Shown piece after piece: positions 1-9,206 of a DNA stretch of 64,000 bases. Under the pieces are notes generated by a model, which saw only the letters and a list, made by a program, of their open reading frames with translations, was not told where the DNA came from and made no database searches. The first letter of the stretch is position 1. Each line of letters opens with the position of its first letter. This DNA comes from GCA-2688105 sp964499445. GTDB lineage: Bacteria; Chloroflexota; Dehalococcoidia; Dehalococcoidales; GCA-2688105. The DNA lies in the NCBI GenBank assembly GCA_964499445.1, contig CAZCLE010000001.1, positions 1 through 64,000 on the forward strand. The letters are read 5' to 3'. A program made the position numbers and the translations under genes.

Positions 1-245
1 GGTCGTTCCAGATTAACCCCATCCCCCGCCCTTAATAGACCAAGGTTAGTCCGCTCTGATGTTTCAGGCATTATATCAACAGAAAACGAATTAGTATTAA
101 AATTAGTTATCGTCAGGCACGCCCCATTAACGGCAATACTTCCGCCCAACTCCATTCCCTTGAGGACTCGGCTAACGGTAACAACCAGCTTGCCGGCTGG
201 TGCCCGAGTAACTCTACCCACCTCTGCTATAATCCCGGTAAACAC
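1..245 (-). CDS. ribE: Riboflavin synthase alpha subunit, N-terminal part
   Basis: Partial gene running off the left edge. It would condense two 6,7-dimethyl-8-ribityllumazine molecules to riboflavin in the cytoplasm. The translated start reads VFTGIIAEVGRV, followed by GGSIAVNGACLTIT and MPETSERTNLG, which are the hallmark first-barrel motifs of the trimeric synthase (lumazine-binding domain). The family almost always begins M-F-T-G-I-I, so I prefer the GTG at 245; another GTG lies at 251, in a GTGA overlap with the ribD stop. It follows ribD directly on the minus strand, so the two are co-transcribed and probably translationally coupled. Only about 81 of roughly 200 residues are visible. 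Identity is secure; the exact start is less so. Confidence 0.9.
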   Translation of the reverse strand, partial: MFTGIIAEVGRVTRAPAGKLVVTVSRVLKGMELGGSIAVNGACLTITNFNTNSFSVDIMPETSERTNLGLLRAGDGVNLER

Positions 246-247
246 TC

Positions 248-1339
248 TCACCCCTTAACATATCCGCTGACCATCAAGTCTTCGCCAAGCCTCTCAAGTC
301 CAATACGCTCTAATCTAAATGAGTCTACCACTTTATTAACCCCGTTACCACCAACCGCCGTTTTGGCTTCTCTGCCGCCAATGATGATAGGGGCAATAAA
401 AACGATAGCCTTATCTACCAACCCAAGGTCAAACAGGGAACCAAGGAGAATCCCACCCCCCTCCACCAACACACTGGTAATCCCCCGCTCACCTAATGCC
501 TTTAGCAACCTTTCCAAATCAACCAGCCCGCCGGCTGAGGGCAATTCTAATAGCTCAGCGCCAACCTGAGCAAAAGCTGCTCTCTCCTCCGGAGTTGCCA
601 GCCTGCCCAGTGCCACCATCGCCTTACCTGGCTCACTAAACACCCTAGCCGTCAATGGCGTGCGACCTTTACCATCCACAATTACCCGGAGGGGTTGCTT
701 TTTGGCGGTTCCCCCTTTACCGCTACACCTAAATGTAAGGCGGGGGTTATCAATAAGAACCGTATTCACTCCCGCCATAATCGCGTCAGAGATACAACGC
801 AGGTTATGAACATACTTCCTTGCCTCCTCACCGCTAATCCACTTAGAATCACCGCTCTTGGTGGCAATCTTCCCATCCAGAGATACGGCAAACTTTACCG
901 TAACCAGGGGCATACCGGTAGTAATGAACTTAGCATAGGCCTCGTTAATCTCTCTGGCTTCCGCCTCATGCTCGCCCACATATACCTTAACGCCTTCCCT
1001 CTCCAGTTCGTCTTTCCCTCGCCCGGAAACCAGGGGGTTTGGGTCAAGCATAGCCAAATGAACCTCAGCGATGCCGGCAGCAATGATGGCTTGACTACAT
1101 GGCGGAGTGCGACCATAGTGACAGCACGGTTCCAAAGTAACATACATCACGCCCCCACCGGCTTTTTCACCCGCCTGCTTCAGGGCTAATACCTCAGCAT
1201 GCCACGAGCCTGGTGGTTGGGTATAGCCCTGTCCCACCACTACCTCATCCTTAACCACTACCGCCCCAACCGCCGGATTAGGGCTAACCTGCCCTAGGGC
1301 TAATTTAGCTAAGGAAAGCGCCTGCTCCATATAGTCCAT
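248..1339 (-). CDS. ribD: Bifunctional riboflavin deaminase/reductase RibD
   Basis: Catalyses two successive steps of riboflavin synthesis: zinc-dependent deamination of the GTP-derived pyrimidine, then NADPH reduction of the ribosyl side chain. The N-terminal deaminase (about 1-145) shows the zinc ligands H47 in HAE, C72 in PCCHYGRTPPC and C81. The C-terminal reductase (about 145-363) has VTVKFAVSLDGKIAT and LVEGGGILLGSL. The length of 363 residues is normal. The start is odd. A very good ribosome site (AAGGAGGTG, 1356-1364) lies 5 nt before an out-of-frame ATG at 1350 that opens a 13-codon ORF ending at 1309, across the ribD ATG at 1339. RibD may therefore be translated by coupling to this mini-ORF. 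No FMN riboswitch is recognisable upstream. Confidence 0.95.
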   Translation of the reverse strand: MDYMEQALSLAKLALGQVSPNPAVGAVVVKDEVVVGQGYTQPPGSWHAEVLALKQAGEKAGGGVMYVTLEPCCHYGRTPPCSQAIIAAGIAEVHLAMLDPNPLVSGRGKDELEREGVKVYVGEHEAEAREINEAYAKFITTGMPLVTVKFAVSLDGKIATKSGDSKWISGEEARKYVHNLRCISDAIMAGVNTVLIDNPRLTFRCSGKGGTAKKQPLRVIVDGKGRTPLTARVFSEPGKAMVALGRLATPEERAAFAQVGAELLELPSAGGLVDLERLLKALGERGITSVLVEGGGILLGSLFDLGLVDKAIVFIAPIIIGGREAKTAVGGNGVNKVVDSFRLERIGLERLGEDLMVSGYVKG

Positions 1340-1385
1340 ACCGTTGCCATTCTAGCACCTCCTTCCAAAAAAGTGCAACTTCAGT

Positions 1386-1985
1386 GATTGTCTAGCAACC
1401 TATCCCCCTAACCCCCTTCCCTTAATAAAAGATTGTTTAACAACCCCTCACCCTTTATCCCTCTCCCCTTATGAAGGGGAAAGGGAAGAGAACTTCTTAA
1501 AGGGGCTTCGCCCCTTTTAATCCCCTTTGCTAAAAACTCTTCCCCCTCTCCTTTTAAGGAGAGTCAAAGGGGGGCTAACGCCCCTCTCTAAAATCTCTCC
1601 CCCTCTCCTTTGAGACATATACGGGAAATCTAAGCGGGGCTAACACCCCTCTTTTTTACTCCTTCCCCCGCTCCTTAGGAAGGAGAGTCAAAGGGAGGGG
1701 GAGGCAAAGCCTCCATTGCATAACCAGTTCTCCCTCTCCTTTGAAGGAGAAAATAAAAAAGGGAGTTTTAGAGGGGCTACGCCCCTCTAGAGAAAACATC
1801 TTCCCCTCCTTCCCCTAACGGCGAAGCTCGAAGGGGAGTCAGAGAGGGGCATAGCCCCTCTCACATAACCAATTTCCCCCTCCCTTAACAAGGGAGGGGG
1901 ACACAAGGGGGAGGGTCACCAAATTAAGTGGCTAAAGGGGATAGGGTTACCTAATAAAAGTCTTAAAGGGGGTTAATAACCAATT
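1386..1985. repeat. Dispersed composite palindromic repeat block A
   Basis: About 600 bp with no credible gene. It is built of short GC-rich palindromes of two kinds: hairpins of the type GGGGCttcGCCCC (for example 1502-1514, 1768-1786 and 1843-1863) and longer ones of the type CCCTCTCCTTTgAAGGAGAG. Its first 110 bp (from 1386) closely match block E (from 62292). Its last 245 bp (about 1735-1980) match block B at 12897-13140 almost throughout, including the single-copy-looking tail ACCAAATTAAGTGGCTAAAG. Stems are kept while loops vary, as in REP/BIME-type elements. No transposase is encoded. Confidence 0.8.
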
Positions 1986-2061
1986 TCACTTTAGCCCACA
2001 CTGGAACAATAGAGCCAGATAGGTTATAATTTGATACCAAACCTAGAAAGTAGCTTGATAA

Positions 2062-2604
2062 ATGAGAACCTTTCTTCGTGAGATCGTAGTGACCATCATA
2101 CTGGCTGTCGTAATCTTCATTCTGCTACAAACCACATTCCAAACTTTTATCGTAGTCGGCTCTAGTATGGAGCCTAACTTTGAGACGGAACAACGACTAT
2201 TAATAAACAAAGCTGTTTATCACTTCCATGAACCGGAAAGGGGTGACGTGATTGTGTTCCGCCCCGTTGGCAGCCCTCAAGCCGACTACATCAAGCGTAT
2301 CATTGCCTTGCCCAGCGACACGGTAGAGGTGAAAACGGGGGCAGTATATGTTAATGACTCACCACTGGATGAACCCTATATTAAAGACCCTCCCGCTTAT
2401 ACCCTCCCCCAGAGAGAGATTCCGGACAACAACTACTTTGTCCTCGGCGATAACCGCAATAATAGTAATGATTCCCACAACGGCTGGACAGTACCCCGCC
2501 AAAACATAATTGGTAAAGTCTGGTTATCAATCTGGCCACTAAGCCAATGGGGGCTGGGGGCTGACTACCCCTTACAAGAGCAACTAGTTGGTCCTGCCGA
2601 ATAA
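2062..2604 (+). CDS. lepB: Signal peptidase I
   Basis: Membrane-bound serine/lysine protease that removes signal peptides from secreted preproteins. One N-terminal membrane helix (about 8-30) is followed by the catalytic serine S35 in GSSMEP, the general-base lysine K78 in DYIKRIIA, and the late motif GDNRNNSNDS (about 128-137), in the standard S26 order. At 180 residues it is at the short end of the bacterial range, with a single anchor as in Gram-positive SipS-type enzymes. It is convergent with mutL, their stops one base apart. It sits just downstream of repeat block A, with no clear promoter. A confident call. Confidence 0.93.
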   Translation: MRTFLREIVVTIILAVVIFILLQTTFQTFIVVGSSMEPNFETEQRLLINKAVYHFHEPERGDVIVFRPVGSPQADYIKRIIALPSDTVEVKTGAVYVNDSPLDEPYIKDPPAYTLPQREIPDNNYFVLGDNRNNSNDSHNGWTVPRQNIIGKVWLSIWPLSQWGLGADYPLQEQLVGPAE

Positions 2605-2605
2605 A

Positions 2606-4318
2606 TTAGCTTCTACCAAACTCCTTTTTCAGCTGCCCCGAGCTGAGACGAATCATGGTTGGTCGACCGTGGGGACAGGCATGGGGAATGGCTACCTGCT
2701 CCAGTTGTCGTATAAGTTGGCGCATTTCGTCATTAGTTAATGTCTGCCCAGCCCTTACCGCACTGTGGCAGGCAATGGATATAGTTACCTTTTCCCCCCA
2801 GTCATCCTTATCCTCCCCAGATAAGGAATCCAGTAATTCTCTCAACATTCCCACCCAATCTTGGTTATAAAGCAGAACTGGCACCGCCCTGACGAGATAG
2901 GTTCTATCACCAAAAGGCTCAATGGTGAAACCGAACTCGGCTAGGTTTTCATAGCGTGATTTTAGAACTTCCTCTTGCTGGGGATTAACCTCAAAGGTTA
3001 CTGGCTCAAGCAGCCCTTGAACCTCTACCTCGTGCCGTGACCTCTGCAATTTTATCTTTTCAAAAAGGATGCGCTCATGGGCGGCATGCTGGTCGATAAG
3101 ATACAACCCATCAGGACCCTCGGCTATGATATAGCTACTCAACAGCTGACCCAATACCCGTAGCGCCGGCAGTGAAACGGCAGGAGTCTGAGACGCCACC
3201 GGTGCCGAACCAGTAAGGCTATCACCACCTACGGCTGAGAGCCACGATACCTGTCCTGGCGGTAATGGTGAGGTATAGGTGGTAGCTACCTCCTCAATTT
3301 TAGGCACTGGCGCCAGTTCAATTAAAACCCGCCGGACTGCCCTCTGGACAGCGGTAAAAACTATGTGCTCATTGCTGAATTTCACCTCTATTTTGGTGGG
3401 GTGAATATTAATATCCACCTCCTCAAGAGGTAGTGAAATATTGACGATAGCCACCGGATGTTTCCCCACCATCAACAGCCCGTGATAAGCCTCCTCCACC
3501 GCCCGAGCCACCAGTCGGCTGTTTATCCAGCGGCGATTGACAAAGAGGCTGAGGTAACCCCGACTGGAACGGCTTATCGCCGGCGAGCCTACCATACCGG
3601 TTACCAGGGGTGGTGCCGTTGCTGCCCCACCCTGCCACCCCCTATTCTTAATCTCCAACATGTTCTGGGCTATCTCTAAGCCATAAACCTGAGTCACGCT
3701 ATCTATTAGCCGACCACTACCGGGTGTGGTTAGCGTCATCCTGCCCTCAATAAACAGGGTAAATTTGACCTGGGGGAAGGCAAGGGCATACTGACTTACC
3801 ACCTGGGCAATATGGCTATTTTCCGTAGCCGGGGATTTAAGGAACTTTAACCTTGCCGGCAGCCTGCGGAACAGATTCCGCACCGAAATCGTCGTCCCCG
3901 GGGAGCGCCCCCGGCTTCCCCGACCAACCGCCGCGCCGTCCTTAAGGCTGAGGTAGGTGCCTGCCGTCTCACTGGCAGCACAGGTAACCATATCTACCTC
4001 AGCCACGGTGGCGATACTGGGTAACGCCTCGCCCCGAAAGCCGAGGCTATTAATCGACTCCAAGTCCTCTAAGCTGCCTACCTTGCTGGTAGCATACCGG
4101 GCGAAGGCAAGCTCTACCTCTCCCGGGGGAATGCCCACCCCGTTATCCATCACCCGAATTAAGCCTACCCCACCACCCCTGACCTCAATAGAAATCTGGG
4201 ATGAGCCGGCATCCAGCGAGTTCTCCACCAGCTCCTTCACCACCGAGGCCGGTCGCTCCACCACCTCCCCGGCGGCAATCCGGGATACTACCTTGGGGTC
4301 TAAAACTTTGATTGGCAT
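2606..4318 (-). CDS. mutL: DNA mismatch repair protein MutL
   Basis: Couples MutS mismatch recognition to strand incision. The N-terminal GHKL ATPase (about 1-330) shows the ATP-site segments ELVENSLDAG, DNGVGI and GFRGEALPSI. The C-terminal dimerisation domain carries the endonuclease metal site DQHAAHERILFEKI together with CHSAVRAG and ACPHGRP, so this is the nicking type found in organisms without MutH. The 570-residue length is on the compact side, mainly through a short linker. The start ATG at 4318 gives the classic MPIKVLDPKVVSRIAAGEVVERP. It lies 40 bp downstream of the pcrA-like helicase on the same strand, forming a repair pair. Confidence 0.97.
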   Translation of the reverse strand: MPIKVLDPKVVSRIAAGEVVERPASVVKELVENSLDAGSSQISIEVRGGGVGLIRVMDNGVGIPPGEVELAFARYATSKVGSLEDLESINSLGFRGEALPSIATVAEVDMVTCAASETAGTYLSLKDGAAVGRGSRGRSPGTTISVRNLFRRLPARLKFLKSPATENSHIAQVVSQYALAFPQVKFTLFIEGRMTLTTPGSGRLIDSVTQVYGLEIAQNMLEIKNRGWQGGAATAPPLVTGMVGSPAISRSSRGYLSLFVNRRWINSRLVARAVEEAYHGLLMVGKHPVAIVNISLPLEEVDINIHPTKIEVKFSNEHIVFTAVQRAVRRVLIELAPVPKIEEVATTYTSPLPPGQVSWLSAVGGDSLTGSAPVASQTPAVSLPALRVLGQLLSSYIIAEGPDGLYLIDQHAAHERILFEKIKLQRSRHEVEVQGLLEPVTFEVNPQQEEVLKSRYENLAEFGFTIEPFGDRTYLVRAVPVLLYNQDWVGMLRELLDSLSGEDKDDWGEKVTISIACHSAVRAGQTLTNDEMRQLIRQLEQVAIPHACPHGRPTMIRLSSGQLKKEFGRS

Positions 4319-4358
4319 GTTAGTTAATTATACACGGTTTCGTGTAAAATGTCAAGGG

Positions 4359-6533
4359 TTATTCCACCTTCTCCAGTTGGGCATAGCTTAAGAGGAGCTT
4401 TTTTAACCCAGTTTCATTAAAGACAATCACTACCTCTTCATCATCCTTCACCGGCTGACAGCTCACCACCACCCCGTCGCCGAACTCAGCATGACGGACG
4501 TGGTCGCCCGCTTTAAGTTCCGGAACCACCAGGCTGGGGGCAGAAGCCCTATTCCAGGAGTACATCGCCGTAGCCGCCAGACTATCTTCCCCCGACCACA
4601 GAGCACCACCGGTTATCAAATGCGGCGGAATATCGCTTAAGAAGCGGGAAGGTCTATTTACGGTGCTGCTTCCCATCAGGCTACGGCGGAAGGCACGGAT
4701 TAGATACACCCTGTGCTTGGCTCGAGTTACCCCGACGTAACATAACCGCCGCTCCTCCTCCATCTGCCCGGGGTCGTCAAACGACCTGAAATGGGGCAGG
4801 ATGCCATCTTCCACACCAACGATAAACACCACCGGAAATTCCAGACCCTTAGCCTGATGCAGGGTAATCAGGGTTACCGCATCCACACTTTCGTCAAGCC
4901 CGTCAACATCCGATACCAGGGTTACCCCCTCCAGAAAGGCGGCTAAACCATCCCCGGGCGTCAAGTCACGATACTGCTCGGCTACAGTGCGCAGCTCAAG
5001 GACATTCTCCCAGCGCTCCTCCCCATCCAGTCCGCCCAGTATATATTCCTTATAGCCGGAGCTTTCAATAACCGAATCCAGTAAATCAACCAGATTCAGC
5101 TCCCGACGGCGGGCGATAAGCCCCTCCATCAAGTTCAGAAAACCAGCCATTGCCCGACTGATACGAGGGCTGAAGGGTGGCGACGGTTCATCCGTTGGCT
5201 CAGCGACAAGTTGTAACGCCCTGTACTCGGGGACACCCGCCGACCTTGCCCGGCTAGATAGCCGACTCAAGCTAGTCTGACCGATGCCACGCTGGGGGAC
5301 ATTGATTATCCTCAGCAGGCTAACCGAATCGTCAGGATTCTGGAGAAGCCGGAGATAGGCAATAATATCCTTAATCTCCCGCCTCTCATAGAAGCGGGTG
5401 CCCGCCACCAGCTTATAGGGCACCCCATAGCGAACCAAGGCCTCCTCCAGAGCCCTTGACTGGGCATTGGTGCGATACATTACCGCACAGTCGCCACGAT
5501 TGACCTCCCCCCGACCTACCAGGCGCTCTACCTCATTAACCACAAACTGGGCTTCTTCCTGCTCGGTATAGGTCTCCACCACCGTAGTCAGCTCGCCCGG
5601 CTCATTATCTGTCCATAACTCCTTGGGTTTGCGCTGCTGATTGGCGGAGATGATGCAGGATGCCGTCTCCAGAATCAGCTTGGTCGAGCGGTAGTTCTGC
5701 TCCAGCAATACCAATTTAGCCTCAGGGTAATCCTTCTCAAAGTTAAGGATATTACGCAAATCGGCAAACCGCCACGAGTAGATTGACTGGTCAGGGTCGC
5801 CAACCACACAAATATTGCGATACTTTCCCGCCAGTTGCTTAACTAGTTCATACTGAGTCAGATTGGTGTCCTGAAACTCGTCTACCAGCAGATGAAGGTA
5901 TCTTTCTTGATATTTAGACAAAATCTCAGAGCTTCGCTTAAATAGCTGCACCGCTTTCATTAACAGGTCGTCAAAGTCAAGAGCACTGCTTGCCGTTAGT
6001 AACTGCTGGTAGCGTTCATAGACTCTCCCCGCTACCTCTTCAAAATAGCTATGGCTACTCTCAAGATAGTCCTGTGGGGTTAACAAGCGACTCTTAGCGG
6101 CGGTAATAGCCGACTGTATCGCCCGGGGGGCATACTGTTTAGGGTCAAGCCCGGCTTCTTGAATACCACGCTTGAGCAGGCTGAGCTGGTCGTCTTCGTC
6201 ATAGATGACAAACCGGGGGTCAATGCCTATTGCCTTGCCCTCCCGGCGCAGGATACGGGCGCAAATGGCATGAAAGGTGCCGAGGGTTAAATCTCTCACT
6301 GAGCCACTGACCAGCCGGTGAAGCCTTGTCTCCATTTCCCTAGCGGCTTTATTGGTGAAGGTAACCGCCATAATTCGGCGAGGGCTAACACCACAAACCT
6401 TAATCAGGTAAGCCACCCGATGGGCAATAACCCTGGTTTTACCACTGCCCGGGCCGGCTAGAATCAGCACCGGGCCGCCGATTGCCTCTACGGCTTCCCT
6501 CTGCGCTGGATTAAGCTCAGCCAGAATATCCAT
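4359..6533 (-). CDS. pcrA: ATP-dependent DNA helicase, PcrA/UvrD family
   Basis: Superfamily 1A 3'-5' helicase for nucleotide excision repair, removal of recombinases and transcription-linked repair. Motifs in order: Walker A GPGSGKTRVIAHR (about 27-39), VDEFQDTN (motif II), GDPDQSIYSWR (motif III), the motif V region TLHQAKGLEFPVVF and a late VTRAKHR. The last 60 residues (AGDHVRHAEFGDGVVV) form the Tudor-like tail that contacts RNA polymerase in PcrA. The longer frame opens with TTG at 6539, but ATG at 6533 is the better start. A promoter (TTGAAC, 16 nt, TGTTATAAT; 6543-6570) would start transcription only 3-4 nt before it, so the mRNA would be essentially leaderless. Confidence 0.95.
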   Translation of the reverse strand: MDILAELNPAQREAVEAIGGPVLILAGPGSGKTRVIAHRVAYLIKVCGVSPRRIMAVTFTNKAAREMETRLHRLVSGSVRDLTLGTFHAICARILRREGKAIGIDPRFVIYDEDDQLSLLKRGIQEAGLDPKQYAPRAIQSAITAAKSRLLTPQDYLESSHSYFEEVAGRVYERYQQLLTASSALDFDDLLMKAVQLFKRSSEILSKYQERYLHLLVDEFQDTNLTQYELVKQLAGKYRNICVVGDPDQSIYSWRFADLRNILNFEKDYPEAKLVLLEQNYRSTKLILETASCIISANQQRKPKELWTDNEPGELTTVVETYTEQEEAQFVVNEVERLVGRGEVNRGDCAVMYRTNAQSRALEEALVRYGVPYKLVAGTRFYERREIKDIIAYLRLLQNPDDSVSLLRIINVPQRGIGQTSLSRLSSRARSAGVPEYRALQLVAEPTDEPSPPFSPRISRAMAGFLNLMEGLIARRRELNLVDLLDSVIESSGYKEYILGGLDGEERWENVLELRTVAEQYRDLTPGDGLAAFLEGVTLVSDVDGLDESVDAVTLITLHQAKGLEFPVVFIVGVEDGILPHFRSFDDPGQMEEERRLCYVGVTRAKHRVYLIRAFRRSLMGSSTVNRPSRFLSDIPPHLITGGALWSGEDSLAATAMYSWNRASAPSLVVPELKAGDHVRHAEFGDGVVVSCQPVKDDEEVVIVFNETGLKKLLLSYAQLEKVE

Positions 6534-6542
6534 TGACAATTC

Positions 6543-6570
6543 ATTATAACAGCTGGCGCCGAGAGTTCAA
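6543..6570 (-). promoter_or_regulatory. Sigma-70-type promoter for pcrA
   Basis: On the minus strand, TTGAAC (6565-6570), a 16-nt spacer and TATAAT (6543-6548) with an extended TGn. The predicted start at about 6536 lies next to the ATG at 6533, leaving no room for a ribosome-binding site. Confidence 0.5.
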
Positions 6571-6601
6571 AGGAGATAGTAAAGATTCCCATAGGATGGC
6601 A

Positions 6602-6650
6602 TTGACATGCCGTTTGAAATATTGTAGAATATATGTAGATATGCACATAT
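6602..6650 (+). promoter_or_regulatory. ars promoter and operator-like dyad
   Basis: TTGACA (6602-6607), 17 nt and TAGAAT (6625-6630) make a near-consensus sigma-70 promoter. Immediately downstream lies a dyad, ATATGT (6631-6636) and ACATAT (6645-6650) with an 8-nt spacer, covering the expected transcription start. This is where an ArsR dimer would block initiation, so autoregulation by the next gene is likely (inference). Confidence 0.6.
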
Positions 6651-6681
6651 TCACTTATAATCTTATTTCCAGAGGTAGGCT

Positions 6682-7035
6682 ATGCAAGACTTGATTAAAG
6701 CGTTAAAGGCTCTCTCCGATGAGACGAGACTCAGGATTCTGAAAATTCTGCTAGTGAGGGAATGTTGTGTCTGCGAGATTATGCAAGCCCTAGATATATC
6801 CCAGTCTCGGACCTCACGCAACCTTCGTATCCTCCAGAATGCCGGTTTCGTGGAAAGACAGAGAAACGGAGCCTGGATTTTTTACTCGGTGAACCGGCAA
6901 ACAGTGAACCGCCACGCCACGTCTCTGACCGAGTTACTTAGAAACTCGCCTCTCAGTGACAAGGTATTGGCACAGGACAAGGAAAAGCTAAAGCACCCCG
7001 TACCGATAGGTCCGGGATGTGAGCAAAATCGCTGA
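6682..7035 (+). CDS. arsR: ArsR-family metalloregulator
   Basis: Winged-helix repressor expected to leave DNA on binding arsenite or antimonite. The first 90 residues form the ArsR fold (LIKALKALSDETRLRILKIL, then the recognition helix SQSRTSRNLRILQNAG). The sensor motif at the start of the binding helix is RECCVCEI, a variant of the ELCVCDL thiolate site with an additional adjacent cysteine; a distal cysteine lies near the C-terminus (GPGCEQNR). The gene starts 30 nt after the dyad and is followed 29 nt later by the ACR3 pump on the same strand, which fixes arsenic as the likely signal. Antimonite or another soft metal is also possible. Confidence 0.88.
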   Translation: MQDLIKALKALSDETRLRILKILLVRECCVCEIMQALDISQSRTSRNLRILQNAGFVERQRNGAWIFYSVNRQTVNRHATSLTELLRNSPLSDKVLAQDKEKLKHPVPIGPGCEQNR

Positions 7036-7064
7036 TAGAGATATAAAGCGTCATTAATTATTTT

Positions 7065-8144
7065 ATGGAAAGAATTAAATCAAAGAGCATGGAAGAAAGA
7101 AGACTTGGCATCTGGGAGAAGTATCTAACCCTATGGGTTGCCTTATGTATCGCCGGTGGAACAGCTCTTGGCAGGTTATTTCCGCAGATTGCGGACACCT
7201 TATCCCAATTAGAAGTAGCCAATATTTCCATCCCGATTGCCATATGCCTGTTTGCCATGATATACCCCATAATGGTGCAGATAAGCTTTGAAGAGATTAA
7301 GAAGGCAACCCGTAGTCCCAAGCCAATAATTCTAACCTTATTTGCCAACTGGGCAGTGAAGCCATTTACTATGGCTCTATTTGCCTGGCTTTTTCTCAGT
7401 CTGGTTTTTGGTCGCTTTCTTACCCCGGAACAAATACAGGATTACCGGGCAGGGCTGATACTGCTGGGAATAGCGCCATGCACAGCCATGGTTCTGATGT
7501 GGAGCTATCTGGCAAGAGGCAACATGGGGCATACCCTGGTTATGACCGGTATAAACTCGCTGGCCATGGTAGTACTGTTTTCCCCCCTAGCTGTATTTCT
7601 ACTGGGTATTTCTGGCATAAAGGTACCGTGGGAAACAATAGCCCTATCTGTAACCATATATATCGTCACACCACTGGTAGCTGGCTACCTAACTCGCCGT
7701 CAGGTAATCAAACGAAAGGGTAGGGATTGGTTCAACGCCAGGCTCGTGCCCCCTTTAGGTAAGCTCTCAATTATTGCCCTGCTGGTAACACTAATCGTGC
7801 TTTTCACCTATCAGGGCTACGTAATTATCGAGTTGCCAGCCATCATAGGCATAATATCATTAGGAATATTGGTCAACATACTGGTAGTATTTGGTGCCAC
7901 TTACATTATCGGCAGGGTAATGCGTCTACCCTATGAAGATGCGGCGCCAGCAGCAATTATTGCCGGCAGCAACCACTTTGAGGTGGCTATAGCCGTAGCT
8001 ATCACGCTCTTCGGTATTACCTCGGGTGCAGCTCTAGCTACAGTGGTTGGAGTTCTGACCGAGGTTCCCTTCATGCTCATTCTAGTCCAGCTGTGCAAAG
8101 CCACCAGGGGCTCATTTGGCAGGCAACCGCCGACCAGTTCATAA
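7065..8144 (+). CDS. acr3: Arsenite efflux permease, ACR3 family
   Basis: Ten-helix inner-membrane carrier that expels arsenite. The sequence is strongly hydrophobic and begins LGIWEKYLTLWVALCIAGGTALG. It carries the functional cysteine in GIAPCTAMVLMWSYLARGN, and the helix 9-10 region AAPAAIIAGSNHFEVAIAVAI, both characteristic of ACR3 and distinct from ArsB. 359 residues is normal. ATG 7065 opens MERIKSKSMEERR, and the second methionine at position 9 is an alternative. It forms a two-gene unit with arsR; no arsenate reductase (arsC) is adjacent, so the unit handles arsenite only or relies on a reductase elsewhere. Confidence 0.93.
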   Translation: MERIKSKSMEERRLGIWEKYLTLWVALCIAGGTALGRLFPQIADTLSQLEVANISIPIAICLFAMIYPIMVQISFEEIKKATRSPKPIILTLFANWAVKPFTMALFAWLFLSLVFGRFLTPEQIQDYRAGLILLGIAPCTAMVLMWSYLARGNMGHTLVMTGINSLAMVVLFSPLAVFLLGISGIKVPWETIALSVTIYIVTPLVAGYLTRRQVIKRKGRDWFNARLVPPLGKLSIIALLVTLIVLFTYQGYVIIELPAIIGIISLGILVNILVVFGATYIIGRVMRLPYEDAAPAAIIAGSNHFEVAIAVAITLFGITSGAALATVVGVLTEVPFMLILVQLCKATRGSFGRQPPTSS

Positions 8145-8201
8145 AGGTGCTAACCGGAGGTAAGGCGGACAAATAACCTCAATACTGATAGATTGGCTTG
8201 T

Positions 8202-9206
8202 CTACTTGGTTAGACCCAGCCCTTTATACACCGCCGGAAAGTTGAAGTACTGCTCCATAATTTCACCAAGCCTGGGCAACTTACCCTCCTGGTTAAATCT
8301 CACCTTGCCCAGGGCGTCCTCAATATCCGCCACCGTAGCCGCCACATCACCCCTGGTTAAAATAATGGGAACCTTCATACTTTCGGCGTTATAGAGGACA
8401 GACGGGATTGGTGCCTCTTCACCACTGATAACCAGACAGGTAGTTGGGGTTTCCAAAGCCGCCAGTTGCATATCAGGGCGTTCACCCCTGACTATTACCG
8501 CCTTATCAGCTTTGCGACCAAAGTATTCGGGACCCGAGTCAACCGTCATAGCGCCAAGCATAATGTTTTCCACCAATTCACCTGACTTCTCAGCCGAGTT
8601 CAATATTTCTCCATGAATATGCTCAGCCAGTTCACCCACGGTTAGAGTAAATAAGGCTCTATCCTCGGGAAGCACCCCTAAAATACTTATCCCTGCCTTA
8701 GATACCTCGCCAGAAACGTGTTCTAATTGACTCCCGGGCACCTTATTCACTACCGCCCCCAGTAAATATTCCCCCCACTCCTCACCGCCAGCAATAAGCC
8801 TCGCCGTGGGCAACCTGTCAGAATAGCCTTCCACAATAATCACCCTGGCATCCAGGGCTTCTACTACCTTGAAATAAGCCGGGCTTGGCTTACCCATACC
8901 CTCAATAATAACTACATCTTTACCCTGAGAAACCCTGGTACAGGCTTCCTTAATGCCACCGACCAGATTATCCTTATCACTAATAACCGGGCAAAGAGCG
9001 TCTACTGGCTCCTCCAAAGCCAAGATGTGCTTCATAAATACCGCATCGCTGTCAACACCTTCTGGTGATAGACTCTCGGTAACCGCGATGAGCGGTTTTA
9101 AGAAACCTACTTTTTTACCATTACCCAGTAAATATTTACCCAGACCAGCACCAACCGCAGTCTTCCCCGCCGCCTTCTCCAAAGAAGTTACATATAAGGC
9201 AACCAA
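8202..9206 (-). CDS. BioD-like P-loop/DRTGG-domain protein
   Basis: The N-terminal half (about 1-200) is a P-loop NTPase like BioD/CobQ synthetases and the N-terminal part of long phosphotransacetylases (VTSLEKAAGKTAVGAGLGKYL, then IIEGMGKP). The C-terminal half (about 210-320) is a DRTGG domain (MLGAMTVDSGPEYF, then GERPDMQLAALETPTTCLVISG). The catalytic phosphotransacetylase domain is absent, so this is the stand-alone regulatory-type architecture (334 residues), probably nucleotide-binding and of unknown role. The start is TTG at 9206 behind GGAGGTG. It faces away from the pyr operon. The family assignment is good; the function is not known. Confidence 0.8.
   Translation of the reverse strand: MVALYVTSLEKAAGKTAVGAGLGKYLLGNGKKVGFLKPLIAVTESLSPEGVDSDAVFMKHILALEEPVDALCPVISDKDNLVGGIKEACTRVSQGKDVVIIEGMGKPSPAYFKVVEALDARVIIVEGYSDRLPTARLIAGGEEWGEYLLGAVVNKVPGSQLEHVSGEVSKAGISILGVLPEDRALFTLTVGELAEHIHGEILNSAEKSGELVENIMLGAMTVDSGPEYFGRKADKAVIVRGERPDMQLAALETPTTCLVISGEEAPIPSVLYNAESMKVPIILTRGDVAATVADIEDALGKVRFNQEGKLPRLGEIMEQYFNFPAVYKGLGLTK

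Noticed and set aside
1386..1985. CRISPR array in the repeat blocks
   Set aside because: Units are palindromic, of uneven length and unevenly spaced, without constant spacers or cas genes.
1340..2061. FMN riboswitch upstream of ribD
   Set aside because: None of the conserved RFN-element segments is visible; the region is repeat block A.
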